A stretch of DNA of 64,000 bases from assembly GCA_963775125.1 (NCBI GenBank), contig CAVZHQ010000002.1, positions 124,001 through 188,000 on the forward strand, in the 5' to 3' direction. Below, piece by piece: positions 1-11,660 of this stretch. The first letter of the stretch is position 1; every line of letters starts with the position of its first letter. The DNA comes from JAHECQ01 sp963775125 (lineage in GTDB: Bacteria; Actinomycetota; Acidimicrobiia; Acidimicrobiales; SZUA-35). A model generated the notes under the pieces. It saw nothing but the letters and a program-made list of their open reading frames with translations, searched no databases and was not told where the DNA came from. A program made the position numbers and the translations under genes.

Positions 1-1
1 T

Positions 2-411
2 GACCGGGTGTCGTGTGCGTACGTGCGGACGAACATCCTGCTTGCGCCCCAGAATGCCGGTGCCCCCGCGTTGTCGGCTGAGCAGGTCGAGGCCGTGCAG
101 ATGTTGGTCGAGACCGCCTCGGAGCCCGGCCTGTGGGTCGAGCACTCCTTCGAGCCGGGGGCGATGGTGTTCGTCCACAATCACACGGCGCTCCACTTAC
201 GTACCGCCTTCACCGACTGGGACGACCCGGCGCGCAAACGTCACCTGCTGCGGGTGTGGATCTCGACGCCGAACAGCCGCCAATTGCCCGAGTCCTTCGG
301 CTCGTTCTTCTCGTCCCTCGACGCTGGAACCGTTCGCGGCGGCTACGCCCCCAACCCTTCAGCTGCGGCCAACGCAGCGAACACCGACACCGCGACGAGA
401 GCGAGTACGTC

Positions 412-415
<4 letters not shown>
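2..415 (+). CDS. TauD/TfdA-family 2-oxoglutarate dioxygenase, C-terminal fragment
   Basis: The gene enters from outside the window, so only about the last 137 residues are present. The fragment carries the C-terminal half of the TauD/TfdA jelly roll. The segment VHNHTALHLRTAF supplies the distal iron-binding histidine (in ALHLRTAF), and RKRHLLRVWIS contains the arginine that binds the 2-oxoglutarate carboxylate. These enzymes hydroxylate small molecules using Fe(II), O2 and 2-oxoglutarate; the substrate cannot be told. Its TGA overlaps the ATG of the next gene (ATGA at 412-415), so the two are probably co-transcribed although functionally unrelated. The family call is firm, the specificity unknown. 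Confidence 0.8.
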
Positions 416-1415
<1,000 letters not shown>

Positions 1416-1419
<4 letters not shown>

Positions 1420-2303
1420 CCCTGCTCTCCGCCAACCTCCTTGCTCGGCTCGAGCGGCTACAACTGGCCAACCGCCGTCGGCTGGCCGGAGGTTTGGCGG
1501 GCGAGCATCGATCGCCCCGCGCACGGATCGTCGCTCGACTTCGCCGATTTCCGCCAGTACTACCCGGGCGACGATCTCCGTCGACTGGACATGAACGCGC
1601 TCGCCCGTCTCGATCGTCTGCTCATCAAACTGTTCGAGGCCGAGGACGACCTGACACTCCGTCTCCTGCTCGATACGTCGGGCTCCATGGCGGGACCGAA
1701 GCTGTTACGGGCCAAACAAATGGCGGCCGCCATCGGGTTCGTGTCCCTCGTTCGCCGAGACATCGTGACCGTGCACACCCTCCCGCAAACCGGAGCGGTC
1801 CGCGTCCCCAACCCTCGTTTCCGGGGACGTGCCGCGCATCCGGCGTTCTTCGCCCATCTCGAACAGTTGGAGGCCGACGGACCTTCGACCATCGTCGCTG
1901 CGGTCGATCGGGTCCTGGCTCAGCCGGGCCCACCGGGGCTGACGGTGATCCTTTCGGACTTCCTGACTCCCGAATGGGAGGCCTGCATCCGACGGCTTCC
2001 GGCGCGTCGCGGCGACTTTGCCGTCGTGCAGAGTACTCGACCACGTCGATCTCGATCCGAGCACTCCCGGCTCAGGCCTCCTCGGCGATCTCGAGCTGGT
2101 CGACCGCGAGTCAGGCGAACGGGTCGCGGTCTCCTTGTCCGCCACCGCGCTCGATGACTATCGGCGTCTGGCCAACGACTGGGCCGACGACGTCGCCCAT
2201 GCCGCTCGGGCCAACGGAGGTTCGTACCTTCGCATCTACAGCGACGACGACCTCGACCGGGTCTTGCTGGGCGGAGGCCCGAACGGCCGGTGTACTGCGA
2301 TGA
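1416..2303 (+). CDS. DUF58 (VWA-like) protein, frame interrupted three times
   Basis: DUF58 proteins are the soluble VWA-type partner of MoxR ATPases. The conserved sequence is all present but spread over three frames. The N-terminus LLARLERLQLANRRRLAGG is read from the GTG at 1416. The central block, with SLDFADFRQYYPGDDLRRLD and the MIDAS motif DTSGS, follows from about 1515. A third block (VLDHVDLDPSTPG onward) follows from about 2028. A last shift near 2275 restores the ending TAGVLR before the TGA at 2301-2303. That stop overlaps the next ATG (ATGA, 2300-2303), which supports this as the true end. No block is missing, so I read this as one normal gene of about 295 residues with single-base sequence errors. 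True pseudogenisation cannot be excluded. Confidence 0.8.
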
Positions 2304-5300
2304 GCGGTTGGGGCCTGGCCAACCCTGCCGGCTTGCTGTGGGGCTCTGCTTGCTTTGCCGATCGTTGCCCTCCACATCCTGCGGCCCCGGCGAGTCCAGG
2401 CCCAGGTATCGGCCACCTTCTTGTGGCGTCAGGTGGTCACACCGGTGACCGCCTCGCGCCCGTGGCAGCGACTCGTTCCCAGTTGGCTACTGGCGCTCCA
2501 GGTCTTGGCTGCGCTCCTGCTCGGCTTGTTGATGGCGCAGCCGGTCCGGCTCACCGACGAACCACTGGCCGATCACACCATCTTCGTCATCGACGGGTCC
2601 GGCTCGATGACGGCCACCGATGGCATGCCGCGTCGTATCGACACTGCTCGGCAGCGAGCGGCCGAACTTCGGAGCCGGCTTCCGGCCGGGGCTCGAGCCA
2701 GCATCGTGCTCGCCGGGGCCGACGCCCGCGCCTTACTCACCCACTCGACCGACAAGGACGCGTTCGACGAGGCACTCGGCCTGCTCGAGACCACCGACGG
2801 CGGCGCCGACATCACCGGCGCGTTCGCCTTGGCCGCTGGTCTCGATACCGGCGAGGGCTCCAGTCGCGTCGTGTTCATCTCCGACGGTGGGATCTCGGCC
2901 GCCGACGTTCGAACCGCGCCGACCGGCACCCGATACGAGCGAGTCGGTACCTCGGCCACGAACCGCGGCATCACCCAGTTCTCGGTGGAACCAGCCGACG
3001 GTGGCCTCTTGGCTCGGGTGACCATCACCCATTTCGGCGGACCCGCAGCAACCCAAACCGTTCGGATCGATGTCGATGGCATCACATCCACCCAGACCGA
3101 AGTGGTGCTGGGTGATGGCGGGTCCGAGATCGTCAACCTGGCCCTTCCGATTCCCCTTGGCGAACGGATCGAGGCCTTCCTCGAAGGCGAAGACGTGTTG
3201 GCGCTGGACAACCGAGCAGTCGCCACGGTGGCCCGACGGCCAGAGGTCCAGGTGCTGTGGGCCGGACCGGAGAATCTCTTCCTCGAGGCAGCCCTCCAGG
3301 CCATGCCTGGCCTCACGGTCGTGCGGGCCGAGGCCGTCGGGACAACGCTCGATCCCGCAATCGACGTCGTCATCGCCGACCGGGTCCGCGTCCCCGACGG
3401 CCTCGAACTGCCGGTGTTCGCCATCGCTCCGCCAGGCGGTGTCGAGTCCGTCGCCGTCCGTGGCAACGTCGACGCTCCAGCGCTCAGCCTCGTTCGCACC
3501 ACCGAGCCGCTGATCGCCGACCTCGACTTCAGCGAGGTGCTGCTGGCCACGAGTCAACGCATCGTCGCTCCACCTGAGGCCGACGTGCTCCTCGGCGCCG
3601 AAGGTGCACCATTGCTGGTGTCCCTGGAGCGCGCGGGTGGAGACCTGATCTACCTCGCGTTCGAACTCGACCAGTCGACCTTGCCCTTGCAGATTGCGTT
3701 CCCGATACTCGTCGATCGGGTCCTGACCGATCTGTCGGAGCTGGTCCAACCCCCGGCACGGCTGCCCGTCGGGTCTGTCCTTCCTCTCGACCCACGGCTC
3801 CCGGCATTCGTCACGTCGCCACTGGGCACCTCGGAGACCATCGCTCCCGGCACGTCGAGGCCGCGTGCCGATCGAATCGGCTTCTGGTCGATCGAGCAGG
3901 ACGATCGACCCGTCGTCCTGGTCGCGGTCGCCGCCGACCGCGACGAATCCGAGGTCGCGCCCGCAGCGGACCTCACGTTCGAGGCCGCGTTCGACGGGAC
4001 ACAGAGCGGCGAGCTCGATCGGGGTGAGACACCGCTGCGGACCCCGATCATTCTCGGTCTGCTGGCCCTTCTCCCGATCGAATGGCTCCTCGCCCGCCGA
4101 AGGCGCGGCGTCGGGCCCCGACAGTGGAAGACGGCGACCGTCCTGCGGGCGGCGGTCGCTGTCGCACTCATCGCCGTGCTGGTCGGACCGTCATTCGACC
4201 GTCCGACCGATCAGGTGGCAACGGTCTTTCTCATCGACGCCAGCGATTCGCTCGGCGCCTCCGGACGAGCGGCTGCGGTTGCCGTGGTTCGAGACTCCCT
4301 CGGCGCTCAGCCCGAGAACACCCGGGCGGGCATCGTCGTCTTCGGCCAGGACGCACGGCTCGAGTCGCTCGTGCAGTCCGATCCGGCGTTCGACCGTGTC
4401 AGCGTTCGGATCGACAGCAGCGGCACCGATCTCAGCGCCGCCCTCCGTCTCGGGGCTGCCTCTCTGCCAACCGACGCCCGCCAACGGTTGGTGCTCATCA
4501 CGGACGGAAAGTCGACCGTCGGTGATCAAGCGGCCGAGATCGACCGGTTGGCGGCACAAGGCGTGCCGGTCGACATCTTCGTCATCGACAGCGGGACGGC
4601 GGGGGACGTGGCCGTCGGCAGCATCGAGACCCCATCGGTGGCCCGAAACGGCGAGCGGGTCACGGTGAAGGTCGACGTGGTTGCCCCCGTCGCCACCCCG
4701 GCGAGTGTCACGTTGTTCCGCGACGGCGAGGTGGTCGAGACCCGCAACGTCGAACTGGCCGGCGGCTCCAACATCATCGAGTTCGTCGACACCCCCGAGG
4801 GCGAGGGCGTCCTGCGGTACCAGGTCGAGGTCGATGCTGCCGGAGACAGCCAGAACGCCAACGATGTGGGCTACGCAGCCCTGTCGGTCGAGGGGGCCGA
4901 GAACGTCCTCGTCGTCGAGGGCCGTTCCGGGGTGGCCAACGGCCTCGAGGCTGCGCTGTCGGCGGCCGGCCTGCCCTTCGACACGGTCACACCAGCTCGT
5001 ATCCCATCCATCGACGACCTCGCCCAGTACGCATCGATCGTTTTGGTCGACGTCGATCGACTCGACTTGAGCGACGGCCAGGTTGCCGCATTGTCGGCCG
5101 TCGTGAGAGATCTCGGACGGGGCATGGTGGCAATTGGTGGCACCCATTCCTTCGGAGTCGGCGGCTATCGCGAAAGCGACCTCGAAGAACTCCTGCCCGT
5201 GATCAGCGAGATCACGGACCCCCTTCGCCGACAAACCGTTGCCGAGGTGCTGGCCATCGACACCAGCGGATCGATGGCCGCGTGTCATTGCGACGAGAAC

Positions 5301-6845
5301 GGTCAGAACGGCATGGGCGGCACCGACCGACTGGGCGGTGGCGTGACCAAGACCGGGATTGCCCGCAACGCTGCTGCCCGCGCCATTGCCGCGCTGGCCG
5401 TCACCGACGAGGTCGGCGTGCTCACCATGGACGCTACCGATCGCTGGGCCATCGAACTGCAGCAGAACCCTTCCCAGGACATCATCGACGATGGACTCGG
5501 CCAGCTCGTCCCGGACGGCCCGACCTTCATCGACACGGGGCTGCTCACCGCAGCAGAAGCACTACGCGAGTCCAATGCCAGCCTGAAGCACATCATCTTC
5601 TTCAGCGACGGCTTCACCGAACCCGCATCGCTGACCACGCTCGAGGCCCAGGCCGCCGACCTGTTTGCCGAGGGCATCACCGTGTCCGTCGTGGCGACCG
5701 GCGAAGGTGCAGCGGCCGACCTCGAACCCATCGCGCTGGCCGGCGGTGGGCGGTTCTATCCCGGCCGCAATCTCGACCAGATTCCTGAACTCATCGTCCA
5801 GGAAGCGATCATCGCCAGTCGGGACTTCATCAACGAGGGCGAGTTCCATCCGGTGCTCGCATCGAGCTCCGGAGTGGTCAGCGGCTTGACGGCATCACCG
5901 GCGCTGCTGGGGTACATCGCAACGACCGCGAAGCCGACGGCCCGCGTCGATCTCCGCATCGGGCCGGACGAAGACCCGTTGCTCGCCTCGTGGCACGTCG
6001 GCCTCGGCCGAGTTTCCGCGTGGACCAGCGACGGTGGGGAGCGCTGGCTGGGCGGCTGGAATGGCTGGGACGGTACCCCGACCTTCTGGGCCGACGTGAT
6101 CAAGGAGACCTTCCCGGTCGCCAGTACCGGCGGGGGCATCGTGGCCAAGATCGTCGATGGTCAACTGCAGGTCGCGATCGAGGGAACCGAGGACTGGCCG
6201 GCCGACGCCTCCGCCAAGATCCGGGTCGCCGGGCCCGACGGCACCAGCGTCGAGGTTCCCCTCGAACGCATCGACGGTTCAACGTTCGCCGCCACCACGG
6301 CCATCGAAGCGGCCGGCGTCTACGCCATCGGTGGCCAGGTGACCGCAGCATCCACCCTCTGGGCCGGTGTGGGGCTCACCACGCGCTCGTACCCCGCCGA
6401 GTACGCACCCCAGCCGGTGCCTACGGCGGAACTGACCGACATGGCGCAGTCGACGGGTGGACGGCTCGACCCCGACGCGACCGACCTCTTCTCGGCCCTC
6501 GCCACCAAACCTGGCCAACGTCTGGTCGACCTCACGAGCTGGCTGTTGTTGTTCGCGCTCCTGGCGTGGCCCATCGCCGTTGCCCTCAGCCGTGTCGCGT
6601 GGCCCCGTGGCGTTGCTGCCGTGGGAAGCCAGCGGGCGTCGGACACCGTGACAACGCTCCGTCAGCGACTCCCGGTACGGGATCGGCTGCCGAAGTTGAC
6701 CGAGCCCGAACTCCGTCCGGAACGGCCACCGACCTCGACGCCGGCCGCTCCGCCGTCTGCCTCGACGTCGGGCCCCGATGAACAAGCATCCGACTCCACG
6801 GTGAACCGGTTGCTCGACCGCAAACGAAACCGCCCTGAGTCGTGA
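2300..6845 (+). CDS. Giant membrane-anchored multi-VWA protein (BatA-like fused to VWA/GATase1-like protein)
   Basis: About 1510 residues. The N-terminus MSGWGLANPAGLLWG lies in one frame and continues as LPIVALHILRPRR in another, so one indel near 2338-2350 is assumed; this restores the normal BatA beginning. Order: short hydrophobic segment, a further membrane helix (about residues 60-80), VWA 1 with MIDAS DGSGS (about 98), a helix near 585-600, another near 616-630, VWA 2 with DASDS (about 645), a class-I amidotransferase-like segment with GMVAIGGTHSFGVGGY (about 940), VWA 3 with DTSGS (about 986), and a last helix near 1411-1430 before a Pro/Ser-rich cytoplasmic tail. Relatives are usually two separate genes of about 600 and 850-900 residues. 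Here the last helix of the first runs directly into the first helix of the second. It is probably the membrane partner of the MoxR/DUF58 pair. Function unknown. Confidence 0.85.
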
Positions 6846-6927
6846 AAGACTTCACTGCACGAACTGACTGCCGATAGCTGAACACTGGCCATAGGTACCG
6901 GCCGGTCGACCGGAAGGAGACCACCTC

Positions 6928-7758
6928 ATGGGGATCGAGCGACTCGGGCTCTCCGATGCCGATCTGGACGTCCTTGCTGCGGCCATGGACACCACGGTGC
7001 TCCAACTTCGGGCCGACCTCGATCGTCGGCCATGGTCGATCCTGGATCACCTGGAACATCCCGGGGTGGTCGAGGCGGCGATGGAACCCGCGGACCCGTT
7101 CCGCTCGAACGTCTCACCGTTCCTCTTCTTCGCTGTGCTGGCCCAGCAAGCGGCCAACGATCTTCGGGCGTCGACCTACGTCAACGAGTGGACCGGACCG
7201 CGCCAGCGGCTACCGGTGTTCGATGTCGAGCCGCTCCGCGAGTTCGCCGAAGCCCCTGGTCGCGTGCTGTTCATCGCGCAGTTGCTGGCGGCGTTCGCTC
7301 GCCCGAGTGCCCTGCCCGTTCCTGCGAACGCGCTGGATCTCGAGGATGTCGCGGCGTGGATCGAGGTCTCGGTACCGGAAGATCAGGTCACGCTCCTGCG
7401 TCATCTTGGCGACCTCGCGCTGTTCCGCTCCGGGGTGCTCGCCGACGAAACCGGTCCTCACGCCATCGACGCCACCCTCATCGAGCGCCTGCTGCACCCG
7501 CTGCGACTGTCGGCCGACGAGCTGGTCTCGCTGCACGAGCACCTCGCCGACGTCGCCTCGGTGTCGCCCGGCATCGACGCCATGGAGTCCCTGGGACCCA
7601 CCTGGTATCGAGCCGCCAGCAACGCCGACGATCGCGGACGCCTCTCGCTCACCGTCACCGACATCGCCACCCGGTTCCGGCCTGCTCGCCGGTTCCTCAA
7701 CCATCTGGCCGATCAGTACCTGGATCCTGGCTCGATCGCCGTCGGCTTGTCGATCTGA
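6928..7758 (+). CDS. Conserved actinobacterial protein of unknown function
   Basis: A 276-residue, acidic, Leu/Ala-rich protein with no signal peptide or membrane helix that I can see; probably soluble and largely helical. A good ribosome site (GGAAGGAG, 6910-6917 area) precedes the ATG. I recognise no catalytic motif. Its position 80 bases after the MoxR/VWA operon leaves open whether it is co-transcribed; the spacer holds an inverted repeat around CCGG/CCGG but no clear terminator. The 3' end overlaps the convergent ccmF tail by about 60 bases. Coding is supported by the RBS, length and amino-acid composition, not by a recognised family. Confidence 0.75.
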   Translation: MGIERLGLSDADLDVLAAAMDTTVLQLRADLDRRPWSILDHLEHPGVVEAAMEPADPFRSNVSPFLFFAVLAQQAANDLRASTYVNEWTGPRQRLPVFDVEPLREFAEAPGRVLFIAQLLAAFARPSALPVPANALDLEDVAAWIEVSVPEDQVTLLRHLGDLALFRSGVLADETGPHAIDATLIERLLHPLRLSADELVSLHEHLADVASVSPGIDAMESLGPTWYRAASNADDRGRLSLTVTDIATRFRPARRFLNHLADQYLDPGSIAVGLSI

Positions 7759-9578
7759 CCAGCAGCCCGGCGGCCGACAACGACGCTCCCATCCACACCA
7801 GTCCTACTCTCGGTATGCGATACACCCGGTAGGTCGTGGTCCGGGCGTCGCCGTCCACCAGGATGACCTGCACCTCGTCCAGTCCCCGGAAGCCGTGCGC
7901 CACCTCGGCCGTCGATGTCCCACGTAGCGGGTAGCTGACCAGTGATGGGGCCAGAACCGAACCGTCCACCTGAAGCGAGGCGGTCGCAACTCGGCGCCCG
8001 GCCGAGTCGACTGGTTCGGTCGGCACCTCCAACGCCAGATGGACGAGATCGAGCCCGATGGTCGACCGATGCTCACCGACGTCGAGCCGCACCGTCGCTC
8101 GCTCGGTCGCCAGCGTCCCCGCGACTCCGACCAGCAACAGCCCTACGCCGACATGCGCCAGCCGCCCGGCCGGCCTCCCGCCGCCCGTCGCCCTGCCGGC
8201 GATCAATGCGCTGCCGACAACCGATCCGCCGACCCCGGCGAGCACCAGCCCGAATGGTCCAGCCGCCAAGGGAGTGAAGGCGACGGCCACCCCGGCTCCG
8301 GCGAGGGTCAGCATCATCCTGCGCCTCGGACGCGAAGGCCACCGCCGCTAGGCAACCACCCACCACGACCACCGGCCAGAGCGCCCGGGTGAAGTAGTGC
8401 CCGCCAACGGCCAGCCGGTCGCCGGTGGTCGCCGCCTCGATCAGCGGCTCGTAGGTCCCCACCGCCACCACCAACGCCGCCAACCCCAGAACCCCCGCCC
8501 CGAGCCGCGGCGAACGCCACCCCGCCGACCCCCACCCCGCCGACCCCCACCCGGCGGCCTCATCCCGCAACCGCGTGCAGTGCACGTCGCTGGGAGGGGT
8601 GGAACTGCACACGGTTGCGAGAGACGGGGAGGTTCGGCCGACGAGGGCGGGCGCCGGCGGCGCGGCGGTAGCGGCCAGCCCGAAGGCGAGGGACGCAGCG
8701 GCGGCGACGGCGATGAGGGCGACCCGCAGCGTTGGGTTGTCGGCGAAAGCGTGGACCGACTCGACCACTCCGATCCGGGTGATGGTGGTGGCCCACAACA
8801 CGGCGATGGCGGGCAGGACGCCGAGCAACAGGTGCATCCGCCCGCTCGGACGGCCATCGGGGGAACGTGCGTGCACTGCGGCTGCACCGACGAGGAACGC
8901 GACCAGACCAGCGGTCTCGATCGGGTCCCAAGCCCAGTACCCGCCCCATCCGACCTCGGCGTGCGCCCAGCGCGAACCGGTCGCCAACCCGATCACCAGC
9001 AGCCCGAGCGGCAGCAGCCACAGCCGACGCTCAGCCGGCGAGCGAGCGGCTGCGCTGCGGATCGATGGGTAGAGCAAGCCGACCAATCCGGCATAGAGGA
9101 CCGGCGGGTGCCAGGTCATGGCCGGGTGTTCGAGGATGGGCTGCAGCCCGATGCCGCCGACAGAAGGAAGGTCCGGCCGTCGGAAAGGCGATGCCACCAG
9201 GACAACCGCACCGGCATAGGCCGCAGTGAGTCCGCCACCCAGCAGGCCGGCAACGAGCCCCGACGAGAACGGATCCGAAGACGCCGAGCGGACCGCAAGC
9301 GCGGTGACGCCGGCGACCATCACCGTCCACAGCAGCAGCGATCCCTCCGGACCAGCCCACAATCCGGCGACCCGCATCGGCCAGGCCACGCCCGCCCGCG
9401 TGTTGTCGGACACGACGAGGAACGACCAGTCTTCGGACCCGAAGGCCCACGCCAACCGGACCAGGCACCCGAACGCCACGACGAACGCGGCGGTCGCCCA
9501 TTGCACGCGAAGGCGAGGCCAGACCGCAGTCATGACCCCGCAGACCACGATCCCCCAGAGACCGAGTTGCTCAGCCAC
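7697..9578 (-). CDS. ccmF: Cytochrome c maturation protein CcmF/CcsA-type heme lyase, one frame break
   Basis: Multi-pass membrane protein of the cytochrome c heme-attachment machinery. Start ATG at 9578. The first 420 residues show many hydrophobic helices and the WWD heme-handling motif GWGGYWAWDPIETAGL, together with the conserved WHPPVLYAGLVGLL and the Asp/Pro-rich loops of CcmF. Near 8318-8330 the frame breaks after AFASEAQ and continues as MMLTLAGAGVAVAF, with the final helices and soluble tail ending at 7697; I treat this as one gene. A local insertion (WGSAGWGSAGW plus a VCSSTPP stretch) is encoded by a C-rich tandem repeat and an inverted repeat at 8518-8619, unusual inside such a protein. 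It lies 23 bases after trpA on the same strand. Confidence 0.85.
8518..8553. repeat. 15-bp tandem repeat inside ccmF
   Basis: Two perfect copies of a C-rich 15-mer (cacccc followed by gccgacccc; 8518-8532 and 8533-8547) plus a partial third. In the protein they encode the WGSAG repeats. They directly flank the inverted repeat at 8566-8619 and match the C-rich left flank seen beside the other hairpin elements of the window. Confidence 0.8.
8566..8619. repeat. Hairpin element within ccmF (16-bp arms)
   Basis: Left arm 8566-8581 and right arm 8604-8619 are inverted copies with 15 of 16 positions matching (the mismatch is a G-T wobble), separated by 22 bases. Each arm contains TGCA, as do the arms at 23297 and 39481. 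It sits in a poorly conserved part of ccmF, as an inserted element would. Confidence 0.6.
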
Positions 9579-9601
9579 CTGGGTCGAGCCTCATCGACGG
9601 G

Positions 9602-10402
9602 TCAGGAGCCTGTCTCGAAATCAGCGCTGTCGAGCGCGTGGCGCATGTCCGCGATGAGCTGTGCCGCCTCGTCGACCGAGGCCCCTTCGAGGACACGGCG
9701 CATCAGGGCCGAAGCCGAGATCACACCGTCTGAGGTCCGACACGCATCGACGGCGTGTTGCGGTGTCGAGATGCCGAAGCCCACGAGCAACGGTACATCC
9801 GACACGGCTCGCACCCGCCGCGTGAGCACCGAGGCGGCATCGTCGAGGTCCTTGCGTTCCCCGGTGGTGCCCATGGTGCTCACCGCGTACAAGAAGCCCT
9901 CGGTCCGTTCCGCCAACATCGCCAACCGCTCGTCGGAGCTGACCGGTGCGACCAAGAGGACGTTCTCGACCCCATGGGCGTGGGCGGCGGCGAGCCAGTC
10001 GTCGGCGAGTTCGATCGGCAGATCAGGCAGGATGGTCGCCGACACGCTCGATCGAGCGAGATCGGCGGCGAAGCGCTCGTGCCCGTAGTGGAACACGAGG
10101 TTGTAGTAGGTCATGACCACGAGCGGCACGCCGAACTCGCGAGACTCCAATTCGGCCAGCGTGCCCGCAGGCGTCGTTCCCCGATCGAGGGCCTGCACGG
10201 AGGCCTGCTGAATGGTGGGTCCGTCGACCGAGGGGTCCGAGAACGGAATGCCGATCTCGACGGCGTCGGCCCCCGCCTGGATGACGGCGTCGACCAACTC
10301 GAGCCAGTCGGGAATGATGCCTGCCGTCACATACGGGAGCAGCAACTTGCGCCCCTCGGATCGGCGCCGGCGTAGGGTCTGGGACAGCGAGAGCACAGTC
10401 AT
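9602..10402 (-). CDS. trpA: Tryptophan synthase alpha chain
   Basis: 266 residues, normal length. It cleaves indole-3-glycerol phosphate to indole and glyceraldehyde 3-phosphate and channels indole to TrpB. The catalytic pair E49 (AVEIGIPFSDP) and D60 (VDGPTIQ) is at the same numbers as in the Salmonella enzyme, and the phosphate-binding glycine region LLVGFGIS is present. The start is fixed by an ATGA overlap with the trpB stop (10399-10402), so the two are translationally coupled. No other trp genes are next to it; ccmF follows 23 bases downstream. Confidence 0.97.
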   Translation of the reverse strand: MTVLSLSQTLRRRRSEGRKLLLPYVTAGIIPDWLELVDAVIQAGADAVEIGIPFSDPSVDGPTIQQASVQALDRGTTPAGTLAELESREFGVPLVVMTYYNLVFHYGHERFAADLARSSVSATILPDLPIELADDWLAAAHAHGVENVLLVAPVSSDERLAMLAERTEGFLYAVSTMGTTGERKDLDDAASVLTRRVRAVSDVPLLVGFGISTPQHAVDACRTSDGVISASALMRRVLEGASVDEAAQLIADMRHALDSADFETGS

Positions 10403-11589
10403 TTCTCCAATCGTTCCTGGATCTGGGCGACGTCCTTGTCGCCGCGGCCTGACAAGTTGATCAGCACTGTCCGGCCCGCCAACTGCTCCTTCTCCTGCAC
10501 GACCCACGCCAGCGCGTGCGCCGACTCGAGGGCCGGGATGATGCCCTCCTTGCGGGCCAGCATCCCGAAGGCGTCGACCACCTGATCGTCGGTGACGGGG
10601 TAATACTCGGCCCGCCCGGTCACCGACAGGTACGAGTGCTCGGGGCCGATGCCCGGATAGTCGAGCCCCGCCGAGATCGACTCGGCCTCGATCACTTGAC
10701 CCACCTCGTCCTGGAGGAAGAAGGCCTTCATGCCGTGCACGATGGCCGGCACGCCGTGGCCGACGGCAGCACCGCCTGCTGGTTCGACGCCGATGAGGCG
10801 GACGGAAGGTTCGTCGGCGAAGCCGGCAAAGAGACCGGCGGCGTTCGAGCCTCCGCCGACGCAGGCCACCGCCAGGTCGGGCATCCCGCCGAGCAACCTC
10901 AAACACTGTGCGTGGGCTTCGGTTCCGATGATCTCGTGGAACGTCCGGACCATCCAGGGGTAGGGATGCGGGCCCATCACCGACCCCAGGCAGTAGTGGG
11001 TGTGTTCGACCTCGGACACCCACGCCCGCATGGCCTCGTTCACCGCGTCCTTCAGCGTTCTGCTACCCGACAACGCCGGAATGACCTCGGCGCCGAGCAA
11101 CCGCATTCGGAAGACATTGAGCGCTTGGCGCTCCATGTCGACCTCACCCATGTACACCGCGCACTCCATACCCATGAGCGCGGCTGCAGTCGCAGTAGCG
11201 ACTCCGTGTTGCCCGGCGCCGGTTTCGGCGATCAGCCGGGTCTTACCCATGCGTTTGGCCAGCAGCGCCTGGCCGATCACGTTGTTGATCTTGTGGCTGC
11301 CCGTGTGGTTCAGATCTTCGCGCTTGAGCAGGAGTCGAAGCCCGAGATCGCGGCTGAGGTTGAAGCACTCGGTGAGTGGGCTGGGTCGGCCGGCGTAGTC
11401 GGTGAGCAGGGCGAGGTACTCCGCCCGGAATTCGTCGGAGGCCCACGCCTCGCGAAAGGCCGCCTCGACTTCCTCGCAGGCGCCGATGAGCGGCTCAGGA
11501 ACATACCGCCCGCCGAACTCACCGAAGAAGCCCTCGTCGTCGGGATCCCCCATCACGTGTCGTGGCGCTACCTCGTGGTCGATCGTCAT
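10399..11589 (-). CDS. trpB: Tryptophan synthase beta chain
   Basis: 396 residues; PLP enzyme condensing indole with serine. The PLP lysine is K100 in NHTGSHKINN, the phosphate loop is VGGGSNAAGLF, and GRYVPEPL near the N-terminus is typical. An upstream in-frame TTG at 11616 exists, but the ATG at 11589 is preferred because GGGAG lies 7 bases before it. It overlaps trpA by 4 bases. The spacer upstream (11590-11660) contains a strong palindrome around TCTAGA that looks like a GntR-family operator, and the gene upstream on the same strand encodes a GntR/UTRA regulator. That makes local control plausible and is unusual for trpBA. Confidence 0.97.
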   Translation of the reverse strand: MTIDHEVAPRHVMGDPDDEGFFGEFGGRYVPEPLIGACEEVEAAFREAWASDEFRAEYLALLTDYAGRPSPLTECFNLSRDLGLRLLLKREDLNHTGSHKINNVIGQALLAKRMGKTRLIAETGAGQHGVATATAAALMGMECAVYMGEVDMERQALNVFRMRLLGAEVIPALSGSRTLKDAVNEAMRAWVSEVEHTHYCLGSVMGPHPYPWMVRTFHEIIGTEAHAQCLRLLGGMPDLAVACVGGGSNAAGLFAGFADEPSVRLIGVEPAGGAAVGHGVPAIVHGMKAFFLQDEVGQVIEAESISAGLDYPGIGPEHSYLSVTGRAEYYPVTDDQVVDAFGMLARKEGIIPALESAHALAWVVQEKEQLAGRTVLINLSGRGDKDVAQIQERLEK

Positions 11590-11623
11590 CGCAGTCTCCC
11601 GGTGACTCTGGTTCAAAGTTCGA

Positions 11624-11649
11624 CAAACTTCTATACTTCTAGAAGTTTG
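11624..11649. promoter_or_regulatory. Palindromic operator candidate upstream of trpB
   Basis: Perfect 9-bp inverted arms CAAACTTCT (11624-11632) and AGAAGTTTG (11641-11649) enclose 8 bases. The inner part ACTTCTAGAAGT (11635-11646) is itself a perfect 12-bp palindrome, so three ACTTCT half-sites occur in a row. The TCTAGA core resembles operators of HutC/DasR-type GntR regulators (from general knowledge). It lies between the GntR gene's stop and trpB. Binding is inferred. Confidence 0.6.
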
Positions 11650-11660
11650 AGCATAACCCG

